Assembly: GCA_947498455.1 (NCBI GenBank)
Contig: CANMKK010000001.1
Location: 248,001-312,000, forward strand
DNA from: an uncultured Aquimarina sp.
GTDB taxonomy: Bacteria > Bacteroidota > Bacteroidia > Flavobacteriales > Flavobacteriaceae
Length of the DNA: 64,000 bases
Reading direction: 5' to 3'
Each line of letters opens with the position of its first letter. Position 1 is the stretch's first letter. The position numbers and the translations under genes were made by a program. The notes under the pieces are model-generated. The model did no database searches, was not told the DNA's origin, and worked only from the letters and a program-made list of their open reading frames with translations. Below, in pieces: positions 35,534-44,513 of this stretch.

Positions 35534-36547
35534 ATCCAGTGACCTCAATAATTGCAAAAAATGCACGTGCATCTCCTGTGTATACCCCATATGGGTAACA
35601 AGCCTTAACTTTCCTTCTCCCATTCCGAAAAAATGAACTCCCTTAGTGGCCATCTCAGAAATAAATTCCGGTTCCTCTTTATCGATGTAAAAAATAATAA
35701 TATTAGTTTCAATCGGCTCTACATTAATAACAAAAGAAAGAGATGCTAACACTTCTCCTATTTCTCTTGCCCTTCTATGATCTTCTTTTAATCTATCTAA
35801 ATTATTTTCTATTGCAAACAATCCAGCCGCTGCCACATACCCTATTTGCCTCATACCGCCTCCTAAAACTTTTCGGATTCGAATAACATTTTCCATAATT
35901 TCGGCATCACCAACCAATACAGAACCTAGTGGAGCTCCTAGTCCCTTGCTCAAACATACAGAAATCGTATCAAAAACTTCCCCATATTGCTGAGCACTCT
36001 CTCCTTTTGCAGCCATTGCGTTCCATAATCGGGCGCCGTCTAAATGATATCCTAAACTATAGTTTTCACAAACTTTTTTAATTTTTTTTATTTCTTCGAA
36101 ATCATAACAAGCCCCACCTCCTTTATTTGTCGTGTTTTCTATACAAACTAAACTTGTTACTGGGCTATGGTAAAAATCTGGTGGATTAATAGAGGATTCT
36201 ACTTGCACTGCAGTGATTTTACCTCGATTACCATTAATTAATTTACAAGAAACCCCACTGTTAAATGAAACCCCTCCTCCTTCATAATTAAAAATATGCG
36301 AGTATACATCTGCAATAAGTTGTTCGCCTGGCTGTGTATGCAGCTTAATAGCGGTTTGATTAGCCATACTTCCGGAAGGAAAAAAACAAGCTTTTTCCTT
36401 TCCAAACATTTTAGCTATTCTCTTTTCTAAAATATTTACTGTAGGATCTTCCTTATACACATCATCTCCTATTTCCGCATTCATCATTGCCTGAAGCATT
36501 TCTGGAGTAGGTTTGGTTACCGTATCACTTCTAAGATCAATTATCAT
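35528..36547 (-). CDS. ltaE: Low-specificity L-threonine aldolase (GntG/LtaE family)
   Basis: A 339-residue fold-type I PLP enzyme that cleaves threonine or allo-threonine to glycine and acetaldehyde. The N-terminus IDLRSDTVTKPTPEMLQAM is the family signature, GDDVYKEDPTV and PSGSMANQTA follow, the cofactor aspartate lies in HLDGARLWNA, and Lys201 in CLSKGLGAPLGS forms the Schiff base. Length is normal. It lies downstream of the DUF5117-type protease gene on the same strand (52 bp), and its stop is inside the long palindrome. Confidence 0.93.
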   Translation of the reverse strand: MIIDLRSDTVTKPTPEMLQAMMNAEIGDDVYKEDPTVNILEKRIAKMFGKEKACFFPSGSMANQTAIKLHTQPGEQLIADVYSHIFNYEGGGVSFNSGVSCKLINGNRGKITAVQVESSINPPDFYHSPVTSLVCIENTTNKGGGACYDFEEIKKIKKVCENYSLGYHLDGARLWNAMAAKGESAQQYGEVFDTISVCLSKGLGAPLGSVLVGDAEIMENVIRIRKVLGGGMRQIGYVAAAGLFAIENNLDRLKEDHRRAREIGEVLASLSFVINVEPIETNIIIFYIDKEEPEFISEMATKGVHFFGMGEGKLRLVTHMGYTQEMHVHFLQLLRSLDS

Positions 36548-36599
36548 TCTAATACTATTTTAAATTAAAAAAGTTTTTCATAATTCTATATAAAAAAAA

Positions 36600-39011
36600 C
36601 TAAAATTGACATTGATGACTTCCTATTGGTGAGCCATCTGGAATTTTAGGTGAAGGTAACACTTTAAAAACCTCAGGTTTTTTCATAAAATCATTTATCT
36701 TTCTTATATAATGATCACTATAAATATCTTCCTGATTTTTTCCCTTCCTACTTCTCAGCAGCACTTCTATTTTCTTTAAACTGTTATAGGCAATTGCATT
36801 TACTTGTGGATACGTACCTGTATGATTACTTAAACTCATAAGATGTTTTAACAAATTACTTTTAACAATATTATTAATTTCAACGTGATAGTTATTCTGA
36901 AAACTTCTATCGAAAACAACTTTTACTAATTCTTCCAGGACTTCAGAAAAACCTAATTGTTCTTTATCTAAGCTTTTTTGATGCACCAATCTCGATGATC
37001 TTTCTGGATGTAATAATAAAGACAAACTCATATCACTCGCCGTATCCGCCGCGCTCAAAGCATCAAAACTGACTCCTGTTTTACCCTTAAAAGACTCTCT
37101 TGTTCTATCATATCCAAATGCTCTGGGTGGAAATAGATTCAACTTATCTTCAGGAATTGCTAATACTTCTGGAATAATTGTCTTTAATATTTGTTTCAAA
37201 GCTTCTCTTTGCTCATTTCCAGAAATCACTTTTACAATAGTTTGCCCATCTCCTTTTACTGAATAGTTATAATCGAGCCCTCCGATTAATTTTACTGTTG
37301 CTTCTGTTTGATATCTATGAAAAAAATATAAAGGAACAAAAACATCTTCTAAAACAGAATAAGGTTCATCTGTTCTTATATTACCAATAGAAAAATTATT
37401 CATAGCAATTTCTCTAACCGCTAGAATATTTTCTAATTCTTTAGATGCATTTCCACCATTATCCCACAAATGCGCTTTAGCATGTGCCCCTCCTATTGGT
37501 CTAGCATCACGATCGGATATAAATCGTAAGCCTGTATTATAAGCTTCTTTCAATATATTATTCAACATTTCCTTTTCATTGATCTCACTATTAAATTCAG
37601 AATAACTATACGCCACGGTGACTTTATCCCAATCACCTATTTTAGCATCATAAGCTTCAGATATATCAATCTCTCCATCTTTTACGATAACTTTTGGATG
37701 TGGGTAATCCATAACAGATGCCCTATTATTTGCACTTGCAGCGAAGTTATGAGCAAATCCAATTGTATGTCCAATTTCATGAGCTGATAATTGACGAATT
37801 CTAGCCAATGCCATTTCTAACATAGCTTTATAATTATTATCAGAATTACCAAAAGGGTTATTTAACAGTGCTTGCGCTATTAAATAATCCTGACGAATAC
37901 GTAAGCTTCCCAAACTCACGTGACCTTTTATTATTTCCCCTGTTCTAGGATCTATAACACTAGCGCCATAACTCCATCCTCTTGTAGATCGATGTACCCA
38001 TTGAATCACATTATAGCGTACATCCATAGGATCAATACCCTCAGGTAACATTTTTACTTGAAATGCATTTTTAAAACCTATCTCCTCATAAGCCTTATTC
38101 CACCATCGTGCCCCATCTAACAAAGCAGATTTTATAGGTTCTGGAGTACCTGGATCTAGATAATACACAATTGGCTCTTTAGCCTCGCTCATTTCTAAAT
38201 CAGGATCTTTTTTCTCTAATCTATGTCTTAAAATAAATCTTTTTTTTATTGGCTCTTGTATAGGTGTTGCATAGTCTAAGTATGATATGGAGATTGCACC
38301 ACTTCTCGGATCAAATTCACGTTTCTTATATCCATTATCAGGTAATTCTACAAAGGAATGATGTTGGGTAACAGTAATAAATTGTGAATTCGGGGTCACC
38401 GATGAAATATTCTCCCCTTTGGGAGATCCTTTATAGGTAATTAGAGCTTCAAATTCTATATTCTTCGGAAATCCTTTTGTTCTATTTAAACTCAAAGCAC
38501 TTCTCGAAGCATCCACACTATACACACCTTCTTTTTTAGATTTCAATCTATCAATAACTCCATGAGTATCCTGTAACAAAAAAGGAGTAAAGTTTATGAT
38601 ATATTTTTTTGATTTTTTCTCCTTAATTGGAAATCCAAATAAAACCGAAGTTGCAAAAGCTTCTTCTACACTTTTTCTCTCCAGTTTATTATCCGTGACA
38701 GCTCTGTAACTTTGGTTTGTCTGAACAAGTAACAATTTATTTCCTGCTTTTTTAAACTTTACAACCACCCCATCGCCTATCTGTCCTCGATCTAAACCTA
38801 TATCATTAGACCCAACACCTGTCGCTAAAGAGTGTACATACAAAAATTCTGTATCCAGTTTGTCAACTTCTAAATAAATTTCATCCTTCTCTTCATTATA
38901 ATGGAAATCAAAATAGCCTTTATAACTTTGTAAGTTTTTCTGTTTCTCTAAAAATTGACCATTAATAATATGACAAACAATAAATAGTAAATAAGATAGG
39001 TGGGTTTTCAT
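36600..39011 (-). CDS. Secreted zinc metalloprotease of the DUF5117/DUF4953 type
   Basis: An 803-residue exported protein (signal peptide 1-19). Order: a DUF5117-like N-terminal domain (about 30-280; FDFHYNEEKDEIYLEV, DIGLDRGQIGDG, IEFEALITYKG), a metzincin-like core with HEIGHTIGFAH at 411-421 and the Met-turn ASVMDYPHP, and a C-terminal DUF4953-like helical region. The three histidines and the glutamate needed for zinc catalysis are present. The family is widespread in Bacteroidota, and substrates are unknown. The first residue choice (ATG at 39011) gives a short but acceptable signal peptide. It is divergent from prfB. Confidence 0.9.
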   Translation of the reverse strand: MKTHLSYLLFIVCHIINGQFLEKQKNLQSYKGYFDFHYNEEKDEIYLEVDKLDTEFLYVHSLATGVGSNDIGLDRGQIGDGVVVKFKKAGNKLLLVQTNQSYRAVTDNKLERKSVEEAFATSVLFGFPIKEKKSKKYIINFTPFLLQDTHGVIDRLKSKKEGVYSVDASRSALSLNRTKGFPKNIEFEALITYKGSPKGENISSVTPNSQFITVTQHHSFVELPDNGYKKREFDPRSGAISISYLDYATPIQEPIKKRFILRHRLEKKDPDLEMSEAKEPIVYYLDPGTPEPIKSALLDGARWWNKAYEEIGFKNAFQVKMLPEGIDPMDVRYNVIQWVHRSTRGWSYGASVIDPRTGEIIKGHVSLGSLRIRQDYLIAQALLNNPFGNSDNNYKAMLEMALARIRQLSAHEIGHTIGFAHNFAASANNRASVMDYPHPKVIVKDGEIDISEAYDAKIGDWDKVTVAYSYSEFNSEINEKEMLNNILKEAYNTGLRFISDRDARPIGGAHAKAHLWDNGGNASKELENILAVREIAMNNFSIGNIRTDEPYSVLEDVFVPLYFFHRYQTEATVKLIGGLDYNYSVKGDGQTIVKVISGNEQREALKQILKTIIPEVLAIPEDKLNLFPPRAFGYDRTRESFKGKTGVSFDALSAADTASDMSLSLLLHPERSSRLVHQKSLDKEQLGFSEVLEELVKVVFDRSFQNNYHVEINNIVKSNLLKHLMSLSNHTGTYPQVNAIAYNSLKKIEVLLRSRKGKNQEDIYSDHYIRKINDFMKKPEVFKVLPSPKIPDGSPIGSHQCQF

Positions 39012-39072
39012 TAATTGTGATTATTTGAATGAGTCCGAATAAAAAAACTAAAACTATAAAATAATTGCAAAA

Positions 39073-39106
39073 TTGTTTCCTACTGAACTGTTAAATCCTA
39101 TTTTTG
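39073..39106 (+). promoter_or_regulatory. Promoter for prfB
   Basis: TTG at 39073-39075 and TATTTTTG at 39099-39106, 23 bp apart; the -7 box ends 14 bp before the ATG at 39121. Confidence 0.6.
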
Positions 39107-39120
39107 TCAAAAACTAAATT

Positions 39121-40219
39121 ATGATCAATACTGAGACTTTACAAGATCTTAGAGAGCGCCAGGTTGCGTTAAGGAGGTATCTTTGACATTGATGCCAAGC
39201 TTATTGAAATAGCCAATGAAGAGGAAAAAACATTTGCTCCGGATTTCTGGAATAATGCTCAAGAGGCAGAAAAATTAATGCGTACACTTAATTCTGAAAA
39301 GAAATGGGTTTCTGAATATGAAAAAAGTGTTACCCTACTTGATGATTTAGAGGTTTTATATGAATTTTTCAAAGAAGGTGATGCCACAGAAACTGAGGTA
39401 AATGACAAACATTCTGAAGCCTTAGAGCTAATAGAAAGTTTGGAGTTTAAGAATATGCTTAGTGATGAAGGAGACAGCATGAGTGCCGTACTACAGATAA
39501 CAGCTGGTGCAGGAGGTACTGAAAGCTGTGATTGGGCGAGTATGTTAATGCGTATGTATCTTATGTGGTCAGAAAAACAAGGCTACAAGGTAAAAGAGTT
39601 AAATTATCAGGAAGGAGATGTAGCTGGTATAAAAACGGTGACTTTAGAAATTGATGGAGAGTACGCTTTTGGTTGGCTCAAAGGAGAAAATGGAGTACAT
39701 CGATTGGTTAGAATCTCTCCTTTTGATAGTAACGCAAAACGACATACTTCTTTTGCATCTATATATGTATATCCATTGGCAGATGATAGTATAGAAATAG
39801 ACATCAACTCCTCGGATTACGAGATTATCACTTCTCGATCCAGTGGTGCGGGAGGACAAAATGTAAACAAAGTAGAAACTAAAGTTCAACTCACGCATTT
39901 CCCTACAGGAATTCAGATATCTTGTTCGGATTCCCGATCACAACATGACAATCGGGAAAAAGCTTTACAAATGCTTAAGTCGCAACTTTTTGAGCTTGAG
40001 TTAAAAAAACAACAAGCACAACGAGATGAGATAGAAGCCTCTAAAATGAAAATAGAATGGGGATCACAAATTCGTAATTACGTTATGCATCCTTATAAAC
40101 TTGTTAAAGATGTAAGAACTGCAGAAGAAACGGGGAATGTAGACGCTGTTATGGATGGGAATATCGACTCGTTCTTAAAAGCATATCTTATGATGATGGG
40201 GCAAAGAAATGAAGATTAA
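39121..40219 (+). CDS. prfB: Peptide chain release factor 2, expressed by programmed +1 frameshift
   Basis: A 365-residue release factor recognising UGA and UAA. It begins at ATG 39121 ([20 protein letters not shown], Leu), reaches CTT at 39181 and an in-frame TGA at 39184. Translation then resumes in the +1 frame at GAC 39185 and runs to TAA 40217. The joined protein has the stop-codon tripeptide SPF at 199-201 and the peptidyl-hydrolase GGQ at 244-246, both in the correct contexts ([28 protein letters not shown]). Length and N-terminus fit RF2. Treating the ATG at 39278 as the start would lose 52 essential residues. An ArsC-like gene follows after 15 bp. Confidence 0.97.
39171..39187 (+). 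promoter_or_regulatory. Programmed +1 ribosomal frameshift signal of prfB
   Basis: AAGGAGG (39171-39177), three bases, CTT (39181-39183), TGA (39184-39186), C. Spacing is identical to E. coli prfB. When RF2 is scarce the ribosome pauses at UGA, the internal Shine-Dalgarno pairs with 16S rRNA, and the tRNA slips from CUU to UUU. This is autoregulation. Confidence 0.95.
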
Positions 40220-40234
40220 TATTATCAATACCTT

Positions 40235-40576
40235 ATGACAACAATATATCACAATCCCAGATGTAGTAAATCAAGACAATGCCTTGCTTTGCTAGAAGAT
40301 AAAAATGAAGATCTAAATATTGTTAAATATCTTGAAACTCCAATTACGGAAGATCAGCTTAGAGAAATACTTATACTGATAGGTATAAAACCGATTGAAC
40401 TTGTCCGTAAGAATGAAGCAATTTGGAAAGAAAGTTTTAAGGGTAAAGAAATTACTGATGAAGAATTAATTTCTATTATGTGTCAAAACCCTAAATTAAT
40501 AGAAAGACCTATTGTTGTTAAGGGTAATAAAGCTGCCATTGGCAGGCCTATTGAAAAAGTAATTGAAATCCTTTAA
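40235..40576 (+). CDS. ArsC/Spx-family (arsenate reductase-like) protein
   Basis: A 113-residue thioredoxin-fold protein with the catalytic cysteine Cys10 in HNPRCSKSRQ. Arginines at the expected ArsC positions occur in ELVRKNE, IERPIVV and IGRPIE, so it is likely to be redox-active in the glutaredoxin-linked arsenate reductase family (YfgD-like branch). No arsenic transporter or ArsR regulator is nearby; the gene follows prfB by 15 bp and is probably cotranscribed with it, which argues for a housekeeping thiol role rather than arsenic resistance. It ends at a strong terminator. Confidence 0.88.
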   Translation: MTTIYHNPRCSKSRQCLALLEDKNEDLNIVKYLETPITEDQLREILILIGIKPIELVRKNEAIWKESFKGKEITDEELISIMCQNPKLIERPIVVKGNKAAIGRPIEKVIEIL

Positions 40577-40599
40577 AATCTTTTTGAGGACACATTTTT

Positions 40600-40640
40600 A
40601 TAAAAAAAGGATTGCTTTTTAAAAGCAATCCTTTTTTTAT
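40600..40640. terminator. Strong bidirectional terminator
   Basis: A 41-base perfect inverted repeat with 20-bp arms around one central base, flanked by A7 and T7 runs. It separates the convergent prfB-arsC unit and the surface-lipoprotein gene. Confidence 0.92.
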
Positions 40641-40661
40641 CTCATTTTATTAAATCCTCAT

Positions 40662-43301
40662 TTATGGACAAGCTTCTTGCTCAGAAACACACTCGCAAGT
40701 TACTCGATCACAAAGAATCTGACCAGGAGGGCATTCACATTCCTCTATTATTGGTTTAACAACACGTACTGTTCTTATAACCTCTTCAGCAGCGTTACCT
40801 GCTGCATCTGTCACATTATATCTAACCTCATATGTACCAAGAACATCTGTATTTACATTAGAAGTAGTTACAATATTATCCGTTATATCACCATCAACAT
40901 TATCAGTAGCAGTAGCTTTCGCATCCACATATATAGCTCCAAGTTCAATAGATATATCTGTAGATCCAATTATAGTTATAACTGGTGGAGTTTCATCTCT
41001 AACTATTATGACAACTTGAGAGACACCTATTCCTCCATTATTATCTGTTACCTGCAACTCTACTCTATATTCTCCAGGAGTATTATAAGTATGAGAGATA
41101 TTATGAGGAAAACCTGCGGTATTATTAGTCCCATCACCTAGACTCCAATCAGAGAGTGCTATTGTTCCATCAGTATCAGAAGAGTTATTATTATTAAATG
41201 ACACCGTTAACGGTGCAGTTCCGGTAGTTGGAGTTGCATCAATAACAGCAACTGGAGGATCATTAACGATAATAGTTCTGGTAACGGATGCTGTATTATT
41301 TGAGGAGTCTGTCGCAGTATATGTTATGGTATATGTTCCCGCTACATTAACATCAACAACTCCTGATATAGTAACATCAACCACCCCATCTACATCATCG
41401 GTTGCAGATGCTCCTTCTTCAGTATACGCATCTCCTAATTGCAATATTTGAGAACTACTACCCGTTAACGCAATTACAGGAGGTGCAGTATCTTCTGGCT
41501 CAATAACCGTTAGAGTTCTCACCTTTTCTTCAGCAGCATTACCAGCTGCATCTGTTACATTATACGTTATTTGATAAGTTCCAGCAATACTAGTATCTAC
41601 ATTAGAAACAACAACAATTTTATCGGTAATATCTCCATCTACATTGTCATTTGCTGTAGCACCAGGATCTTCATAAGGCGGTTGTCCTAACTGCAATACT
41701 ACAGAATCACTACCTGTTAATGTAATTACGGGCGGCGTGGTATCTACTATCGAAGTAGTAACTGTAATAGTGACTTCAACCCTTGCTCCTCCATTATTAT
41801 TGTCATTCACATCCAATAACACTCTATATTCTCCTGGATCTGTATACGTATGGGTAATATTATATGGAAACTCTCCTTCAATATTAGTATTATCTCCCAA
41901 ATTCCAACTAGAAGACACTATCATACCATCACTATCCGTAGAAGTATCATTTTTAAAAGAAACAGTTAACGGAGCTTCCCCTTCTATTGGCGTAGCATTA
42001 ATAACCGCTACAGGTGGGTCATTAACGACTACGGTTCTGGTAACCGAAGCAGTGTTATCCGATGCGTCTGTTGCTGTATAGGTAACAGTATAAGAACCTG
42101 GTACAGTTATATCCACAGCAGAGCTATCTATACCAACTTCTGAACCATCATCCGTAGTAGCCCCTAACTCTTCATAAGCAGCTCCTTTTTGAATAATTTG
42201 TGGATCAGCACCCACTAATGTAATAATAGGAGCTATAACATCATCAGGGTCTTTAAAAAGTACCGAAAAACTTGAAGTTTTTTCGATAGGCACTGTATTA
42301 GCATTAATTATTGTAAAAGTAACAACATGTTCTCCACTTTCAGCACCTTTATACGTTCCTGCTAATCCCCCTGGACTAACGAGTATAACATCTCCTTCTA
42401 TATAGGTTTCTCCTCCAATATCTATACTTCCAGCTTTAGTTGTCGTAAATGTCATTGTATAAGTAGATTCTCCGGATACCTCAACAAGTTTCGCATTATA
42501 CTTTGCAAATCCATTAACAGGCATCTCTTCATCAATCAAATCTGTTGTAAAAGTAAAATCAGGAGTATCATTTACTTCTATCTGAACTTTCTTCTCTACA
42601 ACTATTCCTAAACTACTAGTTGCTGTAAATAACACCTCTACAGTTCCTTTTGTAAGTCCTTCAAAATTCCATGTAGAATCACCAACTGGAATGGAAGTTA
42701 ATGTATCAGAATCTAGCGATGTCCCATCTACAGTGATGGCACCAGTTCCAGATACATCAGGAGTCTCAGCCCCAAAAACATATTTTAACTCATACGTAGC
42801 AGCACTAATTTCTTCTATTTTTATATTTAAATCTATAACTCCATCAATATATGTAAACTCAGGCGATGCTGTTACATCTAATGTAAATGCTTTATCATTT
42901 ATAGTATACGTAAGCGTTACATCCTGTTCCCTGTTCAGCAAATCTTTTACGGTTATCACTACTTTATGCGTTCCTACCGTTGTACCCACATACGATATTG
43001 TATTTTCTGCTCCAGACAAATCTACAAACTGATCTTCTTCTACTCTTTCAGAATCTATAGTATAATACCCCTCTCCTTCTGTAACATTATATTTTAGTTG
43101 ATAATCTCCTAATTTTATTTCTCCTCCAACTTTGATTCCTAATTGAACTGCTTTTGGAGTATCCACAAAAGCCTCAATTGTAGTTTCACTTATCTCTAGT
43201 TTAAAAAATGATACCAGATCATTTGTTATTTCTTTAGTACAAGCTATTACTAAAAATAACGACAGTACTCCTCCAAAAATGTATTGATAATACTTTTTCA
43301 T
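40662..43301 (-). CDS. Large surface lipoprotein: TraQ-like repeats, DUF5011 and PKD domains, Cys-rich tail
   Basis: An 879-residue lipoprotein (lipobox Val-Ile-Ala-Cys21). The first ~330 residues form three beta-rich repeats of about 100 residues, for example AFTLDVTASPEFTYIDG and DFTFTTDLIDEEMPVNG, which resemble DUF3872/TraQ of conjugative transposons. Then follow four DUF5011 immunoglobulin-like domains (PPVITLTGSDSVVLQLG, AGTYTITYTATDSSNNT) alternating with two PKD domains (IEGEAPLTVSFKND, GTAPLTVSFNNNN). The last 25 residues are Cys-rich (CECPPGQILCDRVTCEC). No T9SS sorting domain. It begins 6 bp after the TraO-like gene, so the two form an operon. Likely an adhesion or display protein on the cell surface; function unknown. 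Confidence 0.82.
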   Translation of the reverse strand: MKKYYQYIFGGVLSLFLVIACTKEITNDLVSFFKLEISETTIEAFVDTPKAVQLGIKVGGEIKLGDYQLKYNVTEGEGYYTIDSERVEEDQFVDLSGAENTISYVGTTVGTHKVVITVKDLLNREQDVTLTYTINDKAFTLDVTASPEFTYIDGVIDLNIKIEEISAATYELKYVFGAETPDVSGTGAITVDGTSLDSDTLTSIPVGDSTWNFEGLTKGTVEVLFTATSSLGIVVEKKVQIEVNDTPDFTFTTDLIDEEMPVNGFAKYNAKLVEVSGESTYTMTFTTTKAGSIDIGGETYIEGDVILVSPGGLAGTYKGAESGEHVVTFTIINANTVPIEKTSSFSVLFKDPDDVIAPIITLVGADPQIIQKGAAYEELGATTDDGSEVGIDSSAVDITVPGSYTVTYTATDASDNTASVTRTVVVNDPPVAVINATPIEGEAPLTVSFKNDTSTDSDGMIVSSSWNLGDNTNIEGEFPYNITHTYTDPGEYRVLLDVNDNNNGGARVEVTITVTTSIVDTTPPVITLTGSDSVVLQLGQPPYEDPGATANDNVDGDITDKIVVVSNVDTSIAGTYQITYNVTDAAGNAAEEKVRTLTVIEPEDTAPPVIALTGSSSQILQLGDAYTEEGASATDDVDGVVDVTISGVVDVNVAGTYTITYTATDSSNNTASVTRTIIVNDPPVAVIDATPTTGTAPLTVSFNNNNSSDTDGTIALSDWSLGDGTNNTAGFPHNISHTYNTPGEYRVELQVTDNNGGIGVSQVVIIVRDETPPVITIIGSTDISIELGAIYVDAKATATDNVDGDITDNIVTTSNVNTDVLGTYEVRYNVTDAAGNAAEEVIRTVRVVKPIIEECECPPGQILCDRVTCECVSEQEACP

Positions 43302-43307
43302 GTAAAA

Positions 43308-43862
43308 TTACTTTAATATTAATTTGACCCCTAATCCAAAGTAGGGCGTAAATTCTCCTATATCACTATTTATATGATACACCTCGTTAGCTTTTATATT
43401 TATAGCTATGGTGGGTATTAAAAATATGTCAACATCAATTCCTGCATAAGCTCCAAATACTACTTTACTTGTATCAATATTTAATATTTGATTATTTTCT
43501 AAAATTTCATCTCCATTATTTATAATTTCATATCCAACAGTTGGTCCTGCTCCTATAGAAATAGCAAACGCCCTATTATTGTTTCTTAATAAATCGAAAA
43601 AGAAACCTCCATTAAAAGCATATAAATTTACAGGTATATCTATGCCACTATTTTCAAGTTTTGTAAAATTAGTTTGAATATTAAATTGTAAATAATCAAA
43701 TTCATTCACCTTATAATCTAATGTTGCCATTCCACCAAAACCACCTTGAACATAACCACCTGTTATGGACAACGCAATTTTATGACTCTGACCATAAAAT
43801 TGAATTGATGTTAATAAAAATAAAGCAATTAGTAATGATTTATTAACTATCATCTTTTTCAT
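43308..43862 (-). CDS. TraO-like outer-membrane beta-barrel protein
   Basis: A 184-residue exported protein (signal peptide ending Ser-Ile-Gln-Phe-Tyr-Gly-Gln) with alternating strands typical of a small 8-strand barrel. The sequence (IPVNLYAFNGGFFFDLLRN, ISIGAGPTVGYEIINNGDE, FGAYAGIDVDIFL, ending TPYFGLGVKLILK) strongly recalls TraO of Bacteroides conjugative transposons in order and spacing. No other transfer gene is present, so this is more likely a chromosomal relative used for envelope functions. It is the first gene of a two-gene operon with the large surface lipoprotein. A generic outer-membrane barrel call is the safe fallback. Confidence 0.72.
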   Translation of the reverse strand: MKKMIVNKSLLIALFLLTSIQFYGQSHKIALSITGGYVQGGFGGMATLDYKVNEFDYLQFNIQTNFTKLENSGIDIPVNLYAFNGGFFFDLLRNNNRAFAISIGAGPTVGYEIINNGDEILENNQILNIDTSKVVFGAYAGIDVDIFLIPTIAINIKANEVYHINSDIGEFTPYFGLGVKLILK

Positions 43863-44513
43863 AAACTAAAAATTGTTTTACAGAATATTCTTCCTTTAAA
43901 TTTCAAAAATTTGGAGCTAATTTATCAAGACCGAACGTCATTTAATAACAAATAGTATGTTAAATCATAAACTTTCTTTAAAAATCAAATTAGTTCGGTA
44001 AAATACACTGAAATAGAACCAAGTATTGACTAATCTATTACTGTTTATATGTAAAAAGTCACAATATATAAGCCAACTTCAAATCAGATTTCAAAGCAAC
44101 ACTATTTACAATTAACCAGAATATGAATTAATTTAATACATTACAACAAACTCTTTATTTATTGATATGCTCTTTTAACAAGAAATATCCTTCTTTACAG
44201 CTTAAAACATTACTTTAACACTTTTTGAAATTGTCAATCCTAGCCGTTTTTAGATTCCAGAAAATTAAGTGAATTTTATAATCATATTATAACTACTGTT
44301 AATTTTTTAAACCTATGATGTATTTATTAAGAAAAATAGTGTCTATTTTAAACATATAAACGAATCGTAAAAAATCTGTAACAGCTCAAATATCTTATTC
44401 CATAATATTATTTTATCATAAAAAAGTATTATATTACCACAACTATAGACATCAGATAAGTTTTAGATATATTTATCTGCATAAACAATAAAATCTTAAA
44501 AAAACATTAAATC
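43863..44513. other. 651-bp divergent intergenic region, no gene
   Basis: Very AT-rich, no open frame of note, no tRNA-like structure, no clear hairpin. It separates the TraO-like operon (minus) from the T9SS repeat protein (plus). I could not find a good TAnnTTTG box for either. Confidence 0.5.

Noticed and set aside
39278..40219. prfB starting at the ATG at 39278
   Set aside because: This would omit the N-terminal domain; the sequence upstream contains the complete frameshift signal and 52 further RF2 residues in two frames.
40235..40576. Arsenic-resistance gene
   Set aside because: The fold and cysteine fit ArsC, but there is no ArsR, ArsB or Acr3; linkage to prfB suggests a housekeeping thiol protein.
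43308..43862. Evidence for an integrated conjugative element
   Set aside because: Only TraO/TraQ-like proteins occur. No integrase, relaxase, coupling protein or other tra genes are present, and flanking genes are housekeeping.
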